Source of the DNA: Anaerotignum sp. | GTDB lineage: Bacteria; Bacillota; Clostridia; Lachnospirales; Anaerotignaceae | Direction: 5' to 3' | DNA: 40,464 nt | NCBI GenBank assembly: GCA_017523325.1 | Contig: JAFWWO010000055.1 | Location: forward strand, 1 to 40,464 | Notes under the pieces: model-generated | Databases searched by the model: none | Told to the model about the DNA's origin: nothing | Seen by the model: only the letters and a program-made list of their open reading frames with translations | Part shown: positions 1 through 9,500 of the stretch, one piece after another | Numbering within the stretch: the first letter of the stretch is position 1 | Layout: each line of letters opens with the position of its first letter | Translations under genes and position numbers: made by a program

Positions 1-2
1 AT

Positions 3-581
3 CAGTTTACCCTGAAGGAACGAGTGGAACTGGGCAATGGCGAGGCGCCGATGCTGCGGGCGGAAGAGGTTTGGGGCGAGGTGCGCCTGGAAGATGTGCG
101 GGCCATGACCGATGCCGTGGAGGCCGAGGGAGTCTTGGTGGCGGATATTTTGTATTATTGTGAGGACGATACCGACCCGGTTTGTATGGTACAGCGGGGT
201 ATCCCCTTTATGCAGATGATGGAATTAAAGGGCGTCAATGAGGGGGATGATGCCAATGTGCGTATCCGCCTGGACGATATGGATTTTCAGATGCTTTCGG
301 AAACAGAAGGCGAGCTGCGGGCGACTATGACCATGGAAAGTACTGTGCGGCGGGAGGAAACGGCGGAGGCGGTAACGGATATTATACTGCTGGATGAGCC
401 GGAGGAACGTACTTCTTCTGCGGGAGCGGTGATTTATATGGTGCAGCCGGGGGATACCCTCTGGAGCATTGCCAAGGAGTATGAAACCACCATAGAGGAT
501 ATTTTGGCGGTGAATGATATTGAAAATCCCGCCTTAATTTACCCTGACCAAAAGCTGTTGATTGTGAAAATCATTGAGTAA
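3..581 (+). CDS. SPOCS (DUF3794) and LysM domain protein, 5' end missing
   Basis: The reading frame is open to the left edge of the window, so this is the C-terminal part of a longer protein; an internal GTG at 24 is not a convincing start. The visible part carries a SPOCS/DUF3794-like segment (LGNGEAPMLRAEEVWGEVRL and the following beta-rich stretch) and ends in a LysM domain (VQPGDTLWSIAKEYETTIED through YPDQKLLI). Proteins of this build in Clostridia are spore coat or cortex morphogenesis factors in which LysM binds peptidoglycan and SPOCS mediates assembly, as in SpoVID/SafA-type systems. It is followed at once by a strong terminator, so it ends its transcription unit. The exact role is inferred from domains only. 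Confidence 0.85.
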   Translation, partial: QFTLKERVELGNGEAPMLRAEEVWGEVRLEDVRAMTDAVEAEGVLVADILYYCEDDTDPVCMVQRGIPFMQMMELKGVNEGDDANVRIRLDDMDFQMLSETEGELRATMTMESTVRREETAEAVTDIILLDEPEERTSSAGAVIYMVQPGDTLWSIAKEYETTIEDILAVNDIENPALIYPDQKLLIVKIIE

Positions 582-587
582 GGAGAG

Positions 588-613
588 AAGGACGGAAAAG
601 CCGTCCTTTTTCT
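588..613 (+). terminator. Intrinsic terminator of the SPOCS-LysM gene
   Basis: The stem AAGGACGG/CCGTCCTT (588-595 with 601-608) has an AAAAG loop and is followed by a T-rich run. It separates the spore-protein gene from the tmk transcription unit. Confidence 0.85.
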
Positions 614-642
614 TTGCGTATTTATTTTTGGTGTGGTATAAT
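614..642 (+). promoter_or_regulatory. Sigma-A promoter of the tmk leader
   Basis: The -35 TTGCGT (614-619), a 17-bp spacer and a perfect -10 TATAAT (637-642) predict a transcription start near 649, directly in front of the structured RNA and about 145 nt before tmk. Confidence 0.75.
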
Positions 643-648
643 GTTCAC

Positions 649-760
649 GAAAGCAATGAGCCGTGCGGGCGGAGGTTCCCAAGCAGGCGAGGGTGTGCTT
701 GCACACATTCGATTGCTTGGGAATATCTGCCCATAGGGCGAAAGCCCACACGGCACGCAG
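649..760 (+). ncRNA. Structured leader or small RNA upstream of tmk
   Basis: The stretch folds by eye into a compact branched structure. Outer helix P1 is GCCGTG/CACGGC (660-665 with 749-754). P2 is a 19-nt arm pair (667-685 with 714-732) with one mismatch and G-U pairs, capped by GTGTG-CUUG-CACAC (693-706). A third hairpin, GGGC-GAAA-GCCC (736-747), has a GNRA loop. No U-tract follows, so it is more likely a 5' leader of tmk than a self-terminated small RNA. It lacks the conserved loop bases of SRP RNA (GGAAG-AGCAG), and I could not match it to any riboswitch class I know. Confidence 0.5.
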
Positions 761-793
761 TTATTACCATATTGAATCAAACAGAGGTGTCTG

Positions 794-1432
794 ATGAAAG
801 GCTATTTCATTTCCATAGAGGGTGGGGACGGCAGCGGCAAATCCACCCAATTAAAAAAAATAGAGGAGTACCTATCTCAAATGGGGCAGGAGGTTGTGCT
901 GACCCGAGAGCCGGGCGGGACCCCTGTGGCGGAAAAAATACGGGAACTGATTTTAGACCCCCGCAACCGGGCGTTGACGGCACGGGCGGAAATGCTGTTG
1001 TATGCCGCCTGTCGGGCACAGCATGTGGAGGAGAAGATATTACCGGCATTGGCGGCGGGCAAAACCGTTTTGAGCGACCGTTTCACCGATTCCAGCATTG
1101 CCTATCAAGGCTTTGGCAGGGGTTTGGGTGCCATGGTGGCGGAGGTCAACGGTATCGCCACCGGCGGTTTGGAGCCGGATTTGACGATTTTTCTGAATAT
1201 CACCCCTGCGAAGGGCATGGCACGGAAAAAACGGGAGGACGGACATACGCTGGATCGCTTAGAGCTGGAAAAGGCCGCCTTCCATGAAAGAGTATATGAA
1301 GGCTATCTGGCTTTGGCAAAGGAAAGCGGCGGCAGAATCGCCGTCATTGATGCGGATAGAGTGGCGGAGGAGGTTTTCGCCGATATTCAAAAAAAATTGG
1401 ACGAATTATTCGGTTTTTCGCCATGTATATAG
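794..1432 (+). CDS. tmk: Thymidylate kinase
   Basis: It phosphorylates dTMP to dTDP in the dTTP pathway in the cytoplasm. The 212-aa protein has the family length. It shows the P-loop GGDGSGKS (residues 10-17), the REPGG substrate motif (38-42) and the DRF motif (95-97) followed by DSSIAYQG. The ATG at 794 has the Shine-Dalgarno GAGGTG 7-8 nt upstream. It is the first gene of the tmk-darA-holB-ricT-trmN-rsmI cluster, the same order as in Bacillus subtilis, and its mRNA starts with an unusual structured leader. Confidence 0.97.
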   Translation: MKGYFISIEGGDGSGKSTQLKKIEEYLSQMGQEVVLTREPGGTPVAEKIRELILDPRNRALTARAEMLLYAACRAQHVEEKILPALAAGKTVLSDRFTDSSIAYQGFGRGLGAMVAEVNGIATGGLEPDLTIFLNITPAKGMARKKREDGHTLDRLELEKAAFHERVYEGYLALAKESGGRIAVIDADRVAEEVFADIQKKLDELFGFSPCI

Positions 1433-1447
1433 ACAGGAGGAATGACG

Positions 1448-1774
1448 ATGAAGCTGATACTGGCAATTATACAAGATGAGGACGCAGGGGAAGTGATTTC
1501 TCATCTGAACGAAAAGGGATTTCAGGTGACACGACTTGCAACAAAAGGCGGCTTTCTCCGTGCGGGAAATACCACGTTGATGACCGGTGTGGAGGAGGAA
1601 AAACTGGAGGAAGCCTTAAAAATTATCGAAGAAAACAGCAAAACCCGCACCCAGCAGGCGACACTGCCTTCTTCCTGCGGTGCCATGCACGGGTTTATAT
1701 TGGCACCCATTGAGGTGAAGGTAGGCGGCGCAACGGTGTTTGTGCTGGACGTGGAGCAATTCCATAAATTCTGA
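1448..1774 (+). CDS. darA: PII-like cyclic-di-AMP receptor DarA (YaaQ)
   Basis: DarA is a small trimeric PII-like protein that binds the second messenger c-di-AMP; its downstream target is unsettled. The 108-aa product has the family length, the N-terminal MKLILAIIQDEDA strand-helix, and the conserved ligand-site stretch KGGFLRAGNTTLMTG (residues 33-47). The ATG at 1448 is preferred over the in-frame ATG at 1442, because AGGAGG (1435-1440) is 7 nt from the former and only 1 nt from the latter. It lies between tmk and holB as in B. subtilis, but the yaaR gene normally found between darA and holB is absent. Confidence 0.93.
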   Translation: MKLILAIIQDEDAGEVISHLNEKGFQVTRLATKGGFLRAGNTTLMTGVEEEKLEEALKIIEENSKTRTQQATLPSSCGAMHGFILAPIEVKVGGATVFVLDVEQFHKF

Positions 1775-1809
1775 CCCAATCCAAAGGGCGAGGAAAGGAG
1801 AGGCGATTT

Positions 1810-2799
1810 TTGTATAGATTTCAGGAGATTTGGGGCAATGCCTCTCTGGTGGCACAGCTGCGGACTGCTGTGGCAGGCGGACGCACTTCTCATGCCTATC
1901 TTTTTTTTGGCGGAGAGGGGGCAGGCAAGCGGCTGATTGCCAATGCCTTTGCCAAGGCGCTGCAATGTACGGCGTCCCGTCAGGGCGATTGCTGTGACAG
2001 CTGTAAAGGCTGCCTGGCCTTTGACCATGGCAACCACCCCGATGTGATTTATGTACGGGGAGAAAAAAAGACGCTGGGTGTGGAGGAGATACGGGAGCAG
2101 ATATTGGAAACCGTGGATTTGAAACCCTATCAGTATGCCCGAAAAATATATATCATCGAAAAGGCGGATACCATGACGGTGCAGGCGCAAAATGCCCTGC
2201 TGAAAACATTGGAGGAGCCGCCGGCCTATGCCCTGTTTTTGCTTTTGGCACAGCGGGAGGAGTTGTTTTTACCCACCATTCTCTCCAGAGTGGTGACCAT
2301 GAAGCTTTCGCCCCTTTCGGAAGGGCTTGTGGCGGAATATCTGCAAAAGCATACCGCCCTTTCGGCGGAGGAAAGCGGACTGTATGCCGCCTGTGCCCAA
2401 GGACGTATCGGGCAGGCATTGGCATTGACGGAAGATGAATCCTTTCGTAAAATGAGAGAGGATATTTTGGATATGTTAAAGGCACTTCCCTCTATGACAG
2501 AGGCAGATGCCTATTTATTGGCGAAGGATTTGGAGGGCTATAAAAACGACCTCCGTTTTCTGGATATTATGGAGCTGTGGTATCGTGACCTGTTGGCGGC
2601 AAAAAGCCTGCGGCAGGAGAAATATCTCATTCAAAAAGACCGGAAGGACGATATTTTTCACGGTGCAACGGAGCCGGCGGCGGTACTGGCGAAAAAAGCC
2701 AATGCCGTAGCAGAGGCAAGAAAGCGTTTGGCATTAAACGGAAATTTTCGGCTGACAATGGAAGTCATGCTGATGGAATGTAAGGAGAAGAACCAATGA
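1810..2799 (+). CDS. holB: DNA polymerase III subunit delta'
   Basis: This is a clamp-loader subunit that helps place the beta sliding clamp on primed DNA. The 329-aa AAA+ protein has a Walker-A-like GGEGAGK (34-40), a zinc cluster of four cysteines in the CC-x2-C-x2-C pattern (61-68 with C53 nearby), and the SRC-region equivalent LSRVV, where the sensor Ser-Arg is kept. The start is TTG at 1810 with AAGGAGAGG 7-10 nt upstream. The final codon overlaps ricT (ATGA), showing translational coupling. Confidence 0.93.
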   Translation: MYRFQEIWGNASLVAQLRTAVAGGRTSHAYLFFGGEGAGKRLIANAFAKALQCTASRQGDCCDSCKGCLAFDHGNHPDVIYVRGEKKTLGVEEIREQILETVDLKPYQYARKIYIIEKADTMTVQAQNALLKTLEEPPAYALFLLLAQREELFLPTILSRVVTMKLSPLSEGLVAEYLQKHTALSAEESGLYAACAQGRIGQALALTEDESFRKMREDILDMLKALPSMTEADAYLLAKDLEGYKNDLRFLDIMELWYRDLLAAKSLRQEKYLIQKDRKDDIFHGATEPAAVLAKKANAVAEARKRLALNGNFRLTMEVMLMECKEKNQ

Positions 2800-3674
2800 C
2801 AGAAGTGGTAGGAATACGATTCAAAAAAGCAGGAAAAATGTATTATTTTGACCCGGCGGGACTGAAGCTGGAAAAAGAAGACGGCGTGATTGTGGAAACG
2901 GTCAGGGGAATGGAATTTGGCACGGTAGTCAAAGAAAATTCTTTTGTGGACGATAAAACTATTGTGCCGCCCTTAAAGAAGGTGCTTCGTAAGGCCACAG
3001 CGGTGGATCATAAAACAGTAGAGAGCAATCGGAAAAAAGAGAAAGATGCCTTTGGTATTTGTCTGGAAAAAATCGTCCGTCTGGGTTTGGATATGAAGCT
3101 GGTTGATGTGGAGATGACTTTCGACCGCAATAAACTGATATTCTACTTCACCTCCGATGATAGAGTGGATTTCAGAGAATTGGTCAAGGAATTGGCGGCG
3201 GTATTCCGTATGCGGATTGAACTGCGGCAGATTGGTGTGCGAGACGAGGCGAAAATGCTCAACGGCATCGGTATCTGCGGCAGACCCTTGTGCTGTGCCA
3301 GCTTTTTGGGGGATTTTCATCCCGTTTCCATTAAAATGGCAAAGGAGCAGAGTCTTTCTCTGAACCCGACTAAAATCAGCGGCATTTGCGGCAGGCTGAT
3401 GTGTTGTTTGAAATATGAGGAAGAGGTTTATGAGGAATTGAACCGTAAATTGCCCAGGGTGGGGGATATTATCTCTACGCCCGATGGCACAGGGGAGATT
3501 CTTTCCACCAATGTGCTGATGCAGCAGGTTAAGGCGGCAGTGCGGAAAACGGAGAATGACCCGCCCACCATTGGCTTCTACCATGTGGACGAAATCAAGC
3601 TGATTCGCTCCAAAAGGAAGCGTAAGCAGGAGGCGGAATCCATTCCGGAGGAATTGAAGGCTTATGAGGACTGA
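2796..3674 (+). CDS. ricT: PSP1 domain regulator RicT (YaaT)
   Basis: RicT is part of the Y-complex (RicA, RicF, RicT) that promotes mRNA maturation with RNase Y and affects sporulation in Bacillus. The 292-aa protein has the PSP1 fold and the cysteine motifs CGRPLCC (about residue 161) and CGRLMCC (about residue 198), which match the cysteine-rich signatures of this family and are implicated in Fe-S cluster binding. It starts 4 nt inside holB and runs 11 nt into trmN. The partners RicA and RicF are not in this window. Confidence 0.93.
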   Translation: MTEVVGIRFKKAGKMYYFDPAGLKLEKEDGVIVETVRGMEFGTVVKENSFVDDKTIVPPLKKVLRKATAVDHKTVESNRKKEKDAFGICLEKIVRLGLDMKLVDVEMTFDRNKLIFYFTSDDRVDFRELVKELAAVFRMRIELRQIGVRDEAKMLNGIGICGRPLCCASFLGDFHPVSIKMAKEQSLSLNPTKISGICGRLMCCLKYEEEVYEELNRKLPRVGDIISTPDGTGEILSTNVLMQQVKAAVRKTENDPPTIGFYHVDEIKLIRSKRKRKQEAESIPEELKAYED

Positions 3675-4419
3675 TATACCCATCCACCCCCATGAAAGGG
3701 TGGATGATTTGCATAGAGATGGCGCCCATATCATACAGGACCCGAAACGATTTTGCTTTGGGGTAGACGCTGTGATTCTCAGCGGCTTTGCCCGTGTGAA
3801 AAAAGGAGAACGGGTGCTGGATTTGGGTACAGGCACGGGCATTATCCCTATCCTTCTTGCGGCGAAAACGGAGGGGAAATCCTTTGTAGGGCTGGAGATA
3901 CAGCCGGAGAGTGCGGAAATGGCGGCCCGCAGTGTTGCCATGAATGAAATGGAAGATAGGGTTTTAGTTTTGGAGGGGGATATCAAAGAGGCAGGACAGC
4001 TTTTTGGCGGTTCTTCTTTTGATGTGGTGACCTCCAATCCGCCCTATATGAACGAAGGGGGCGGCTTGGTGAACCCCTTTGAGGCGAAGGCCATCGCCCG
4101 CCATGAGATACTGTGTTCTCTGGAAGATGTGATTGGAGCGGCGGCGAAATGCCTGCGTCCCGGCGGGCGGTTTTATATGATACACCGTCCCCATCGTTTG
4201 ACGGATATATTGGTGCTGCTCAGGCAGTACCGCTTGGAACCGAAACGCCTGCGTTTTGTCCACCCGTATGCAGAGAAAGCACCGACTATGGTGTTGGTGG
4301 AAGCGGGACGGGGCGGCAAGCCCATGGTAAAAATCGACCCGCCATTGGTGATTTATCGGGCGGCGGGGCAATATACAGAGGAAATCGTAGAAATTTATTA
4401 CGGAAAGGGGCAGGCATAG
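3664..4419 (+). CDS. trmN: tRNA1(Val) adenine-N6 methyltransferase-type enzyme
   Basis: It is a SAM-dependent Rossmann methyltransferase that in relatives (TrmN6/YfiC/YabB) methylates A37 of tRNA(Val). The 251-aa protein has the SAM motif DLGTGTGIIPILL (about residues 52-64) and the amino-methyltransferase catalytic motif NPPY (about 124-127). The N-terminal FCFGVDAVIL is typical of this family. It overlaps ricT by 11 nt and is followed by rsmI 15 nt later, so it is clearly in the operon. tRNA specificity is inferred from family and synteny. Confidence 0.9.
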   Translation: MRTDIPIHPHERVDDLHRDGAHIIQDPKRFCFGVDAVILSGFARVKKGERVLDLGTGTGIIPILLAAKTEGKSFVGLEIQPESAEMAARSVAMNEMEDRVLVLEGDIKEAGQLFGGSSFDVVTSNPPYMNEGGGLVNPFEAKAIARHEILCSLEDVIGAAAKCLRPGGRFYMIHRPHRLTDILVLLRQYRLEPKRLRFVHPYAEKAPTMVLVEAGRGGKPMVKIDPPLVIYRAAGQYTEEIVEIYYGKGQA

Positions 4420-4434
4420 CCTGTGGAAGGGAAT

Positions 4435-5277
4435 ATGGCAGGAACCTTATATCTTTGTGCGACACCCATCGGCAATCTGGAGGATATGACCCTGCGGGTG
4501 CTGAAGCTGATGGAAAGCGTAGATGTCATTGCGGCGGAGGATACCCGCAATACCTTGAAATTATTGAACCATTTTGCCATCAAAACGCCTATGACCAGCT
4601 ATCATGAGCATAATAAGGCTACAAAGGGGCCCGTGCTGGTGGAACGGCTGTTGGCGGGGGAAAGCATCGCCTTGGTGACAGATGCGGGAATGCCCGGCAT
4701 TTCCGACCCCGGGGCGGATTTGGTGCGGCTGTGCTATGCTGCCGGTGTGCCGGTAACGGTGGCGCCGGGGGCATCGGCGGCGGTGGTGGCATTGGTGCTT
4801 TCCGGCATGGATACCCGTCGGTTTGTGTTTGAGGGCTTTTTGCCTGCGGAGAAAAAGGAGCGGCGGACCATATTGCAGACGCTGGAAAAAGAGCATCGCA
4901 CCATCATTTTTTATGAAGCGCCCCATCGCCTGGCGGATACGCTGGAGGAATTGGCGGAGTTATTGGGAGAAGAGCGGCAGATGGCCATTGCAAGGGAGCT
5001 GACAAAAAAATTTGAAGAAGTCCGTCGGGATACCATAGGCGGGCATTTGGCGTATTTTCGGGAAACGCCGCCGAAAGGGGAGTTTGTGCTGGTTTGCCAG
5101 GGGTTTTCTCTGGAGGCACAGCGGCAGGCGGAAATGGAAAGCTGGGAAAGCATATCCATGGAGGCTCATGTGGAGCGGTATGTTGCCCAAGGCATGAGCG
5201 AAAAGGACGCCATGAAACAGGCGGCAAAGGATAGGGGAATTTCCAAGCGGGAGATTTATCAGGCTTTGAAGAAATGA
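4435..5277 (+). CDS. rsmI: 16S rRNA 2'-O-ribose C1402 methyltransferase
   Basis: RsmI methylates the ribose of C1402 in the ribosomal decoding centre. The 280-aa tetrapyrrole-methylase-fold protein opens with MAGTLYLCATPIGNLEDMTL, followed by AAEDTR and TDAGMPGISDPG, all RsmI signatures. The ATG at 4435, behind GGAAGG, is chosen over a GTG 12 nt upstream because it begins at the conserved MAGTLY sequence. The C-terminal helices end in ISKREIYQALKK, as usual for the family. Confidence 0.95.
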   Translation: MAGTLYLCATPIGNLEDMTLRVLKLMESVDVIAAEDTRNTLKLLNHFAIKTPMTSYHEHNKATKGPVLVERLLAGESIALVTDAGMPGISDPGADLVRLCYAAGVPVTVAPGASAAVVALVLSGMDTRRFVFEGFLPAEKKERRTILQTLEKEHRTIIFYEAPHRLADTLEELAELLGEERQMAIARELTKKFEEVRRDTIGGHLAYFRETPPKGEFVLVCQGFSLEAQRQAEMESWESISMEAHVERYVAQGMSEKDAMKQAAKDRGISKREIYQALKK

Positions 5278-5306
5278 GGGGTTTGCAGAGAAAGGAGCGG
5301 TGACAT

Positions 5307-5681
5307 ATGAGGGGAATTTTTTCCGTATTGACTTGGCGGGATATATTATTTGCGGCCTGCCTGGCCTATGTCATCACATATATGATTCGCAGCGTGGTTC
5401 GGCGACTGGCGGCAAGAAGAAAGGAAATCTTTCTGGTACGTCCCATTGATACGGCGGAGGCCTATGAACGCTGTAAGGAGCTGTTCCCCATTGAAAATGT
5501 TACATTTCGCGGGCGGCAGTTTCAGCGGGGCATGCAGGTGAAGATTACGACCATGCAGAAAAATACCATCGAAGGGGAGCTGGTGGGTGTGAATCGCTTG
5601 AACTTGATTTGCATCCGCACCCAAAATCAAATCATCGCCCACCAGATGGAGAAAATAGAAGAAATCGCCGTCATCGAATAA
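5307..5681 (+). CDS. Small membrane-anchored protein of unknown function
   Basis: I do not recognise this 124-aa protein. It has one predicted membrane segment near the N-terminus (about residues 11-28, ILFAACLAYVITYMI), a basic stretch right after it (RRLAARRK, suggesting the tail is cytoplasmic), and a soluble beta-rich C-terminal domain of about 85 residues (GMQVKITTMQKNTIEGELVG...). The ATG has AAGGAG 10 nt upstream. It lies 29 nt after rsmI and ends just before a terminator, so it is probably the last gene of the tmk operon. Confidence 0.75.
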   Translation: MRGIFSVLTWRDILFAACLAYVITYMIRSVVRRLAARRKEIFLVRPIDTAEAYERCKELFPIENVTFRGRQFQRGMQVKITTMQKNTIEGELVGVNRLNLICIRTQNQIIAHQMEKIEEIAVIE

Positions 5682-5722
5682 CCGAAAAAGAAAATTGCAG
5701 ATTTTGGGCATATGGTGTCAAA

Positions 5723-5748
5723 CAGCCTCGAAAGGGGCTGTCTTTTTT
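5723..5748 (+). terminator. Intrinsic terminator ending the tmk operon
   Basis: The stem CAGCCTC-GAAA-GGGGCTG (5723-5740) has a GNRA loop and is followed by TCTTTTTTT. Confidence 0.9.
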
Positions 5749-5813
5749 TGTCTTTTTTGGGCGTTTTTTCTGTGTTTATGCGTTTCTTAACGAGATTTTA
5801 GCGGGTCAAATTG

Positions 5814-5841
5814 TTGAATTTCAAAATGGGGCGCATATAAT
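5814..5841 (+). promoter_or_regulatory. Sigma-A promoter of the tetR-activase operon
   Basis: TTGAAT (5814-5819), a 16-bp spacer and TATAAT (5836-5841) predict a start near 5848, a few bases before a perfect palindrome. Confidence 0.7.
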
Positions 5842-5852
5842 GAAAGTAGCAA

Positions 5853-5868
5853 CAGACCGAATGGTCTG
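5853..5868 (+). promoter_or_regulatory. Palindromic TetR-type operator
   Basis: CAGACCGAATGGTCTG is CAGACC/GGTCTG around GAAT, a perfect 6-bp inverted repeat at about +5 to +20 of the predicted transcript and 40 nt before the tetR start. Size, symmetry and place fit an autorepression site for the adjacent TetR regulator. Confidence 0.65.
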
Positions 5869-5907
5869 CCTATTGCCATTGTAAGGAATAGAGAGGGGGG
5901 AGTCCTC

Positions 5908-6570
5908 TTGAAAACAGAAAATGAAATATTGGAAATGGTTTTTGCCATGTTTTTGGAGCGGGGCTTTTCCGCCATCTCCACCAACGAAATGATCCGCAAG
6001 GCCGGGCTGACAAAAGGCGGGTTTTACTATACCTTCCATAGCCGTGAGGAGCTGGAGCAAAGGGTGATTGGGGCATATATCACGCCCTACTTTGCAGTAC
6101 CCTTGGCGCAGATGGAGCAGGCTTGGCGGGAGAAAGGACAGGATACCCCCACACAGGCATTGTTGTGGGACGGCTTTTTCCGCCCCTTGTGCTTTGGGGC
6201 GTATTTAGAGCAGGTGGGGCAGGAAATTGCCTTTCGGGATTTTTACCTCCTGCTTTGCGAGGGTATGAAAAAATTCCCCTCGGTGATTGCCGAATCTAAG
6301 GCCTTTGAACGGCAAAAGCAGGACTGCCTGCGGCGGATATTACAACGGGGGCAGGAAAGAGGCGAAATCTCAAAGGAGATTGATTTGGAAAGCTATCTCA
6401 CCATGTGTATAGCCATGCAGGACGGTATTCAGGCCCTAAAGGTGCTGGACGATACCATTGACGATAGAGAAAAATACGAAATCATACAGAAACAGATATG
6501 GAACGAAATTTCCTCCCCAAAGCCATACGGAGGAAGGATAGACGGAGGTGTTACAAGTGCAGTATCTTGA
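5908..6570 (+). CDS. TetR/AcrR family transcriptional regulator
   Basis: The 220-aa protein has the N-terminal TetR helix-turn-helix (about residues 9-50: [20 protein letters not shown], then [18 protein letters not shown]) and a helical ligand-binding C-terminal domain with no close family match that I can name. The promoter in front contains a palindrome, so autoregulation is likely. Its last 14 nt overlap the start of the giant activase gene, so both are translated from one mRNA and the regulator very probably controls the activase. An acyl-CoA or fatty-acid-like effector is plausible from that context but is inference. Confidence 0.9.
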   Translation: MKTENEILEMVFAMFLERGFSAISTNEMIRKAGLTKGGFYYTFHSREELEQRVIGAYITPYFAVPLAQMEQAWREKGQDTPTQALLWDGFFRPLCFGAYLEQVGQEIAFRDFYLLLCEGMKKFPSVIAESKAFERQKQDCLRRILQRGQERGEISKEIDLESYLTMCIAMQDGIQALKVLDDTIDDREKYEIIQKQIWNEISSPKPYGGRIDGGVTSAVS

Positions 6571-9500
6571 CCACAGTACATATAAAATGGGAATTGACAT
6601 CGGTTCTACTACGGTAAAGGTGGTATTGGCCGATGGGGAAAACAACATCGTATTCAGCAGATACAGAAGACACTTTTCCGAAATCAAAAAAACAGTGAAA
6701 GAAATTCTGCAGGAAGCGGCAGGGGAAATGGGCAATGTTTCATTTTCCGCTATGATTACAGGCAGTGGCGGTGTAGCTTTGGCAAACGCCATCGGTGTGG
6801 AATTTATCCAAGAGGTTGTGGCAACGGCCAATGCCGTAGAAGCCACGGCGCCCAAAACGGACGTTGCCATTGAGCTGGGCGGCGAGGACGCCAAAATCAT
6901 CTATTTTTCCGGCGGGAATGTGGAGCAGCGGATGAACGGCGTTTGTGCCGGCGGTACGGGCTCCTTCATCGACCAGATGGCGAGCCTTTTGCAGACGGAC
7001 GCTACGGGTCTGAATGAATTGGCAAAGGGCTACGAGGTGATTTATCCCATTGCATCTCGCTGCGGGGTGTTTGCGAAAACGGATATTCAGCCTTTGATTA
7101 ACGAGGGTGCGAAAAAAGAGGATTTGGCGGCGTCCATATTCCAAGCGGTGGTGAATCAGACCATTGCAGGACTGGCCTGCGGGAAACCCATTCGGGGGCA
7201 CGTTGCCTTTTTAGGCGGCCCGCTCCATTTCCTCTCCGAATTGCGTCAGCGGTTCATTGAAACCCTGAAGCTGACGGAGGAAACTGCCATTATCCCCGAA
7301 AATTCCCATCTGTTTGCCGCTTATGGCACAGCTGTTTCCAATCGGGGGGAAGCGGAGCTGGATTTTATAACCCTGCTGGCTCGTTTGGAAAACGGCGTAG
7401 AGCTGAGCGCAGAGGTCAGCCGCATGGAGCCCCTGTTTGCCGGCCAAGAGGAATATGATGCTTTTCGGGCACGCCATGATAAGGATAAGGTAAAGCGTAT
7501 CCCTATCTCCAATTACCATGGGGACGCCTTCTTGGGTATTGATGCAGGCTCCACCACGACAAAAGTGGCTCTTGTTTCCAAGGACGGGGATTTGCTTTAC
7601 TCCTTCTACGCAGGCAATGAGGGCAATCCCCTGCAGGTTGTCATGAAAAGCCTGAACGAAATGTACGATATGATGCCGGAAGATGTGGTGATTCGTAATT
7701 CCTGTGTCACCGGCTATGGCGAAGGGCTGATTAAGGAAGCCTTGATGATGGATTTGGGCTATATCGAAACCGTGGCCCATTATAAGGCGGCGCAGTTTTT
7801 TAAGCCCGATGTAGACTTTATTTTGGATATTGGCGGGCAGGATATGAAATGTATCCGTATTAAGGATAATGTCATTGACAGTGTTCTTTTGAATGAGGCT
7901 TGCTCCTCCGGCTGCGGCTCATTCATCGAAACCTTTGCCAAGTCCCTGAATTATACAGTGGCGGATTTTGCCAAGATTGCTCTTTTTGCCAAAAATCCCA
8001 TTGATTTGGGCTCCCGCTGTACGGTGTTTATGAATTCCCGTGTGAAACAGGCCCAGAAAGAAGGGGCAGATGTGGCGGATATTTCCGCAGGTCTGGCTTA
8101 TTCCGTCATCAAAAACGCATTGTTGAAGGTCATCAAAATTTCCGACCCGAAGGCCATGGGCAAGTCCATGGTGGTACAGGGCGGCACCTTCTATAACGAT
8201 GCGGTATTAAAAAGCTTTGAAATGATTAGCGGCAGAGAGGCGGTTCGCCCCGATATTGCCGGTATTATGGGTGCCTTTGGTGCAGGGCTGATTGCCAGAG
8301 ATAAATATACAGAAGGCTATCAGACCACACTGGTCAGCCGGGAGGATATGAACGCCCTGGAGGTGAAATCCACCATGGCACGCTGTCAGGGCTGTACCAA
8401 CCATTGCCTGCTGATCATTAACCGGTTCAATGGAGATCGGCGTTTTATCACAGGCAACCGTTGTGAAAGGGGTCTGGGTAAGGAACGAATCGAAGACCCG
8501 GCGCCCAATCTTTATGACTATAAACGCCATAGATTATTCGATTATGAGCCACTGACGGCAGAGCAGGCCACAAAAGGCACTGTGGGTATCCCCCGCGTGC
8601 TGAATATGTGGGAGGATTATCCCTTCTGGTTCACATTCTTTACGAAGCTGGGCTATCGGGTGGTGCTTTCCCCTTATTCTTCAAAGGCTGTATTTGAAAT
8701 GGGCATGGAATCTATCCCCAGTGAATCCGTTTGTTATCCGGCGAAGCTGGTGCATGGCCATGTGATGTGGCTCATCAATCAGGGTGTGGATTTCATATTC
8801 TACCCCGGCGTTGTTTATGAAAGACGGGATAACTCCGCCGCCGATAATAACTATAACTGCCCTATTGTGGCGTCCTATAACGAAAATATCAAAAATAACA
8901 TGGAGGATTTGAAGGAGCGGAATATCCGTTTCATGAACCCCTTCCTGGCGCTGGATAAAATGAGTACCATCATCAAGCGTATGACAGAGGAATTTGTACC
9001 CCTTGGCTCTACGGCGAAGGAAATCAAAGATGCCGTTACAGCCGGTTGGGACGAATGGAGCCGATTCCGCAGAGATATGCAGAAAAAAGGGGAAGAAACC
9101 CTTCGGTATATCAACGAAAAGGGCATGACGGGCATTGTGCTGGCAGGCAGACCCTATCATGCAGACCCGGAAATTAACCATGGTATCCCCGAGTTGATTG
9201 CGGGCTATCGTATTGCCGTTTTGACGGAGGATAGTGTGGCCCATTTGGGTCATGTAGAGCGGCCTACGGTGGTCCGTGACCAATGGACCTATCATTCCAG
9301 ACTGTATGAAGCGGCAGGCTTTGTGAAAACACAGCAAAATCTGGAATTTGTGCAGCTCAATTCCTTCGGCTGTGGGCTGGACGCCGTAACGACCGATGAG
9401 GTGAAGGATATTCTGACGGCGGCAGGCAAGATTTATACGGCATTGAAAATCGATGAAGTGAATAATCTGGGTGCGGCAAGAATCCGTATTCGCTCCCTGA

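Noticed and set aside
649..760. Identification of the tmk leader as SRP RNA
   Set aside because: The conserved SRP apical loop bases and asymmetric loop are missing, and the branched shape differs from the single SRP hairpin.
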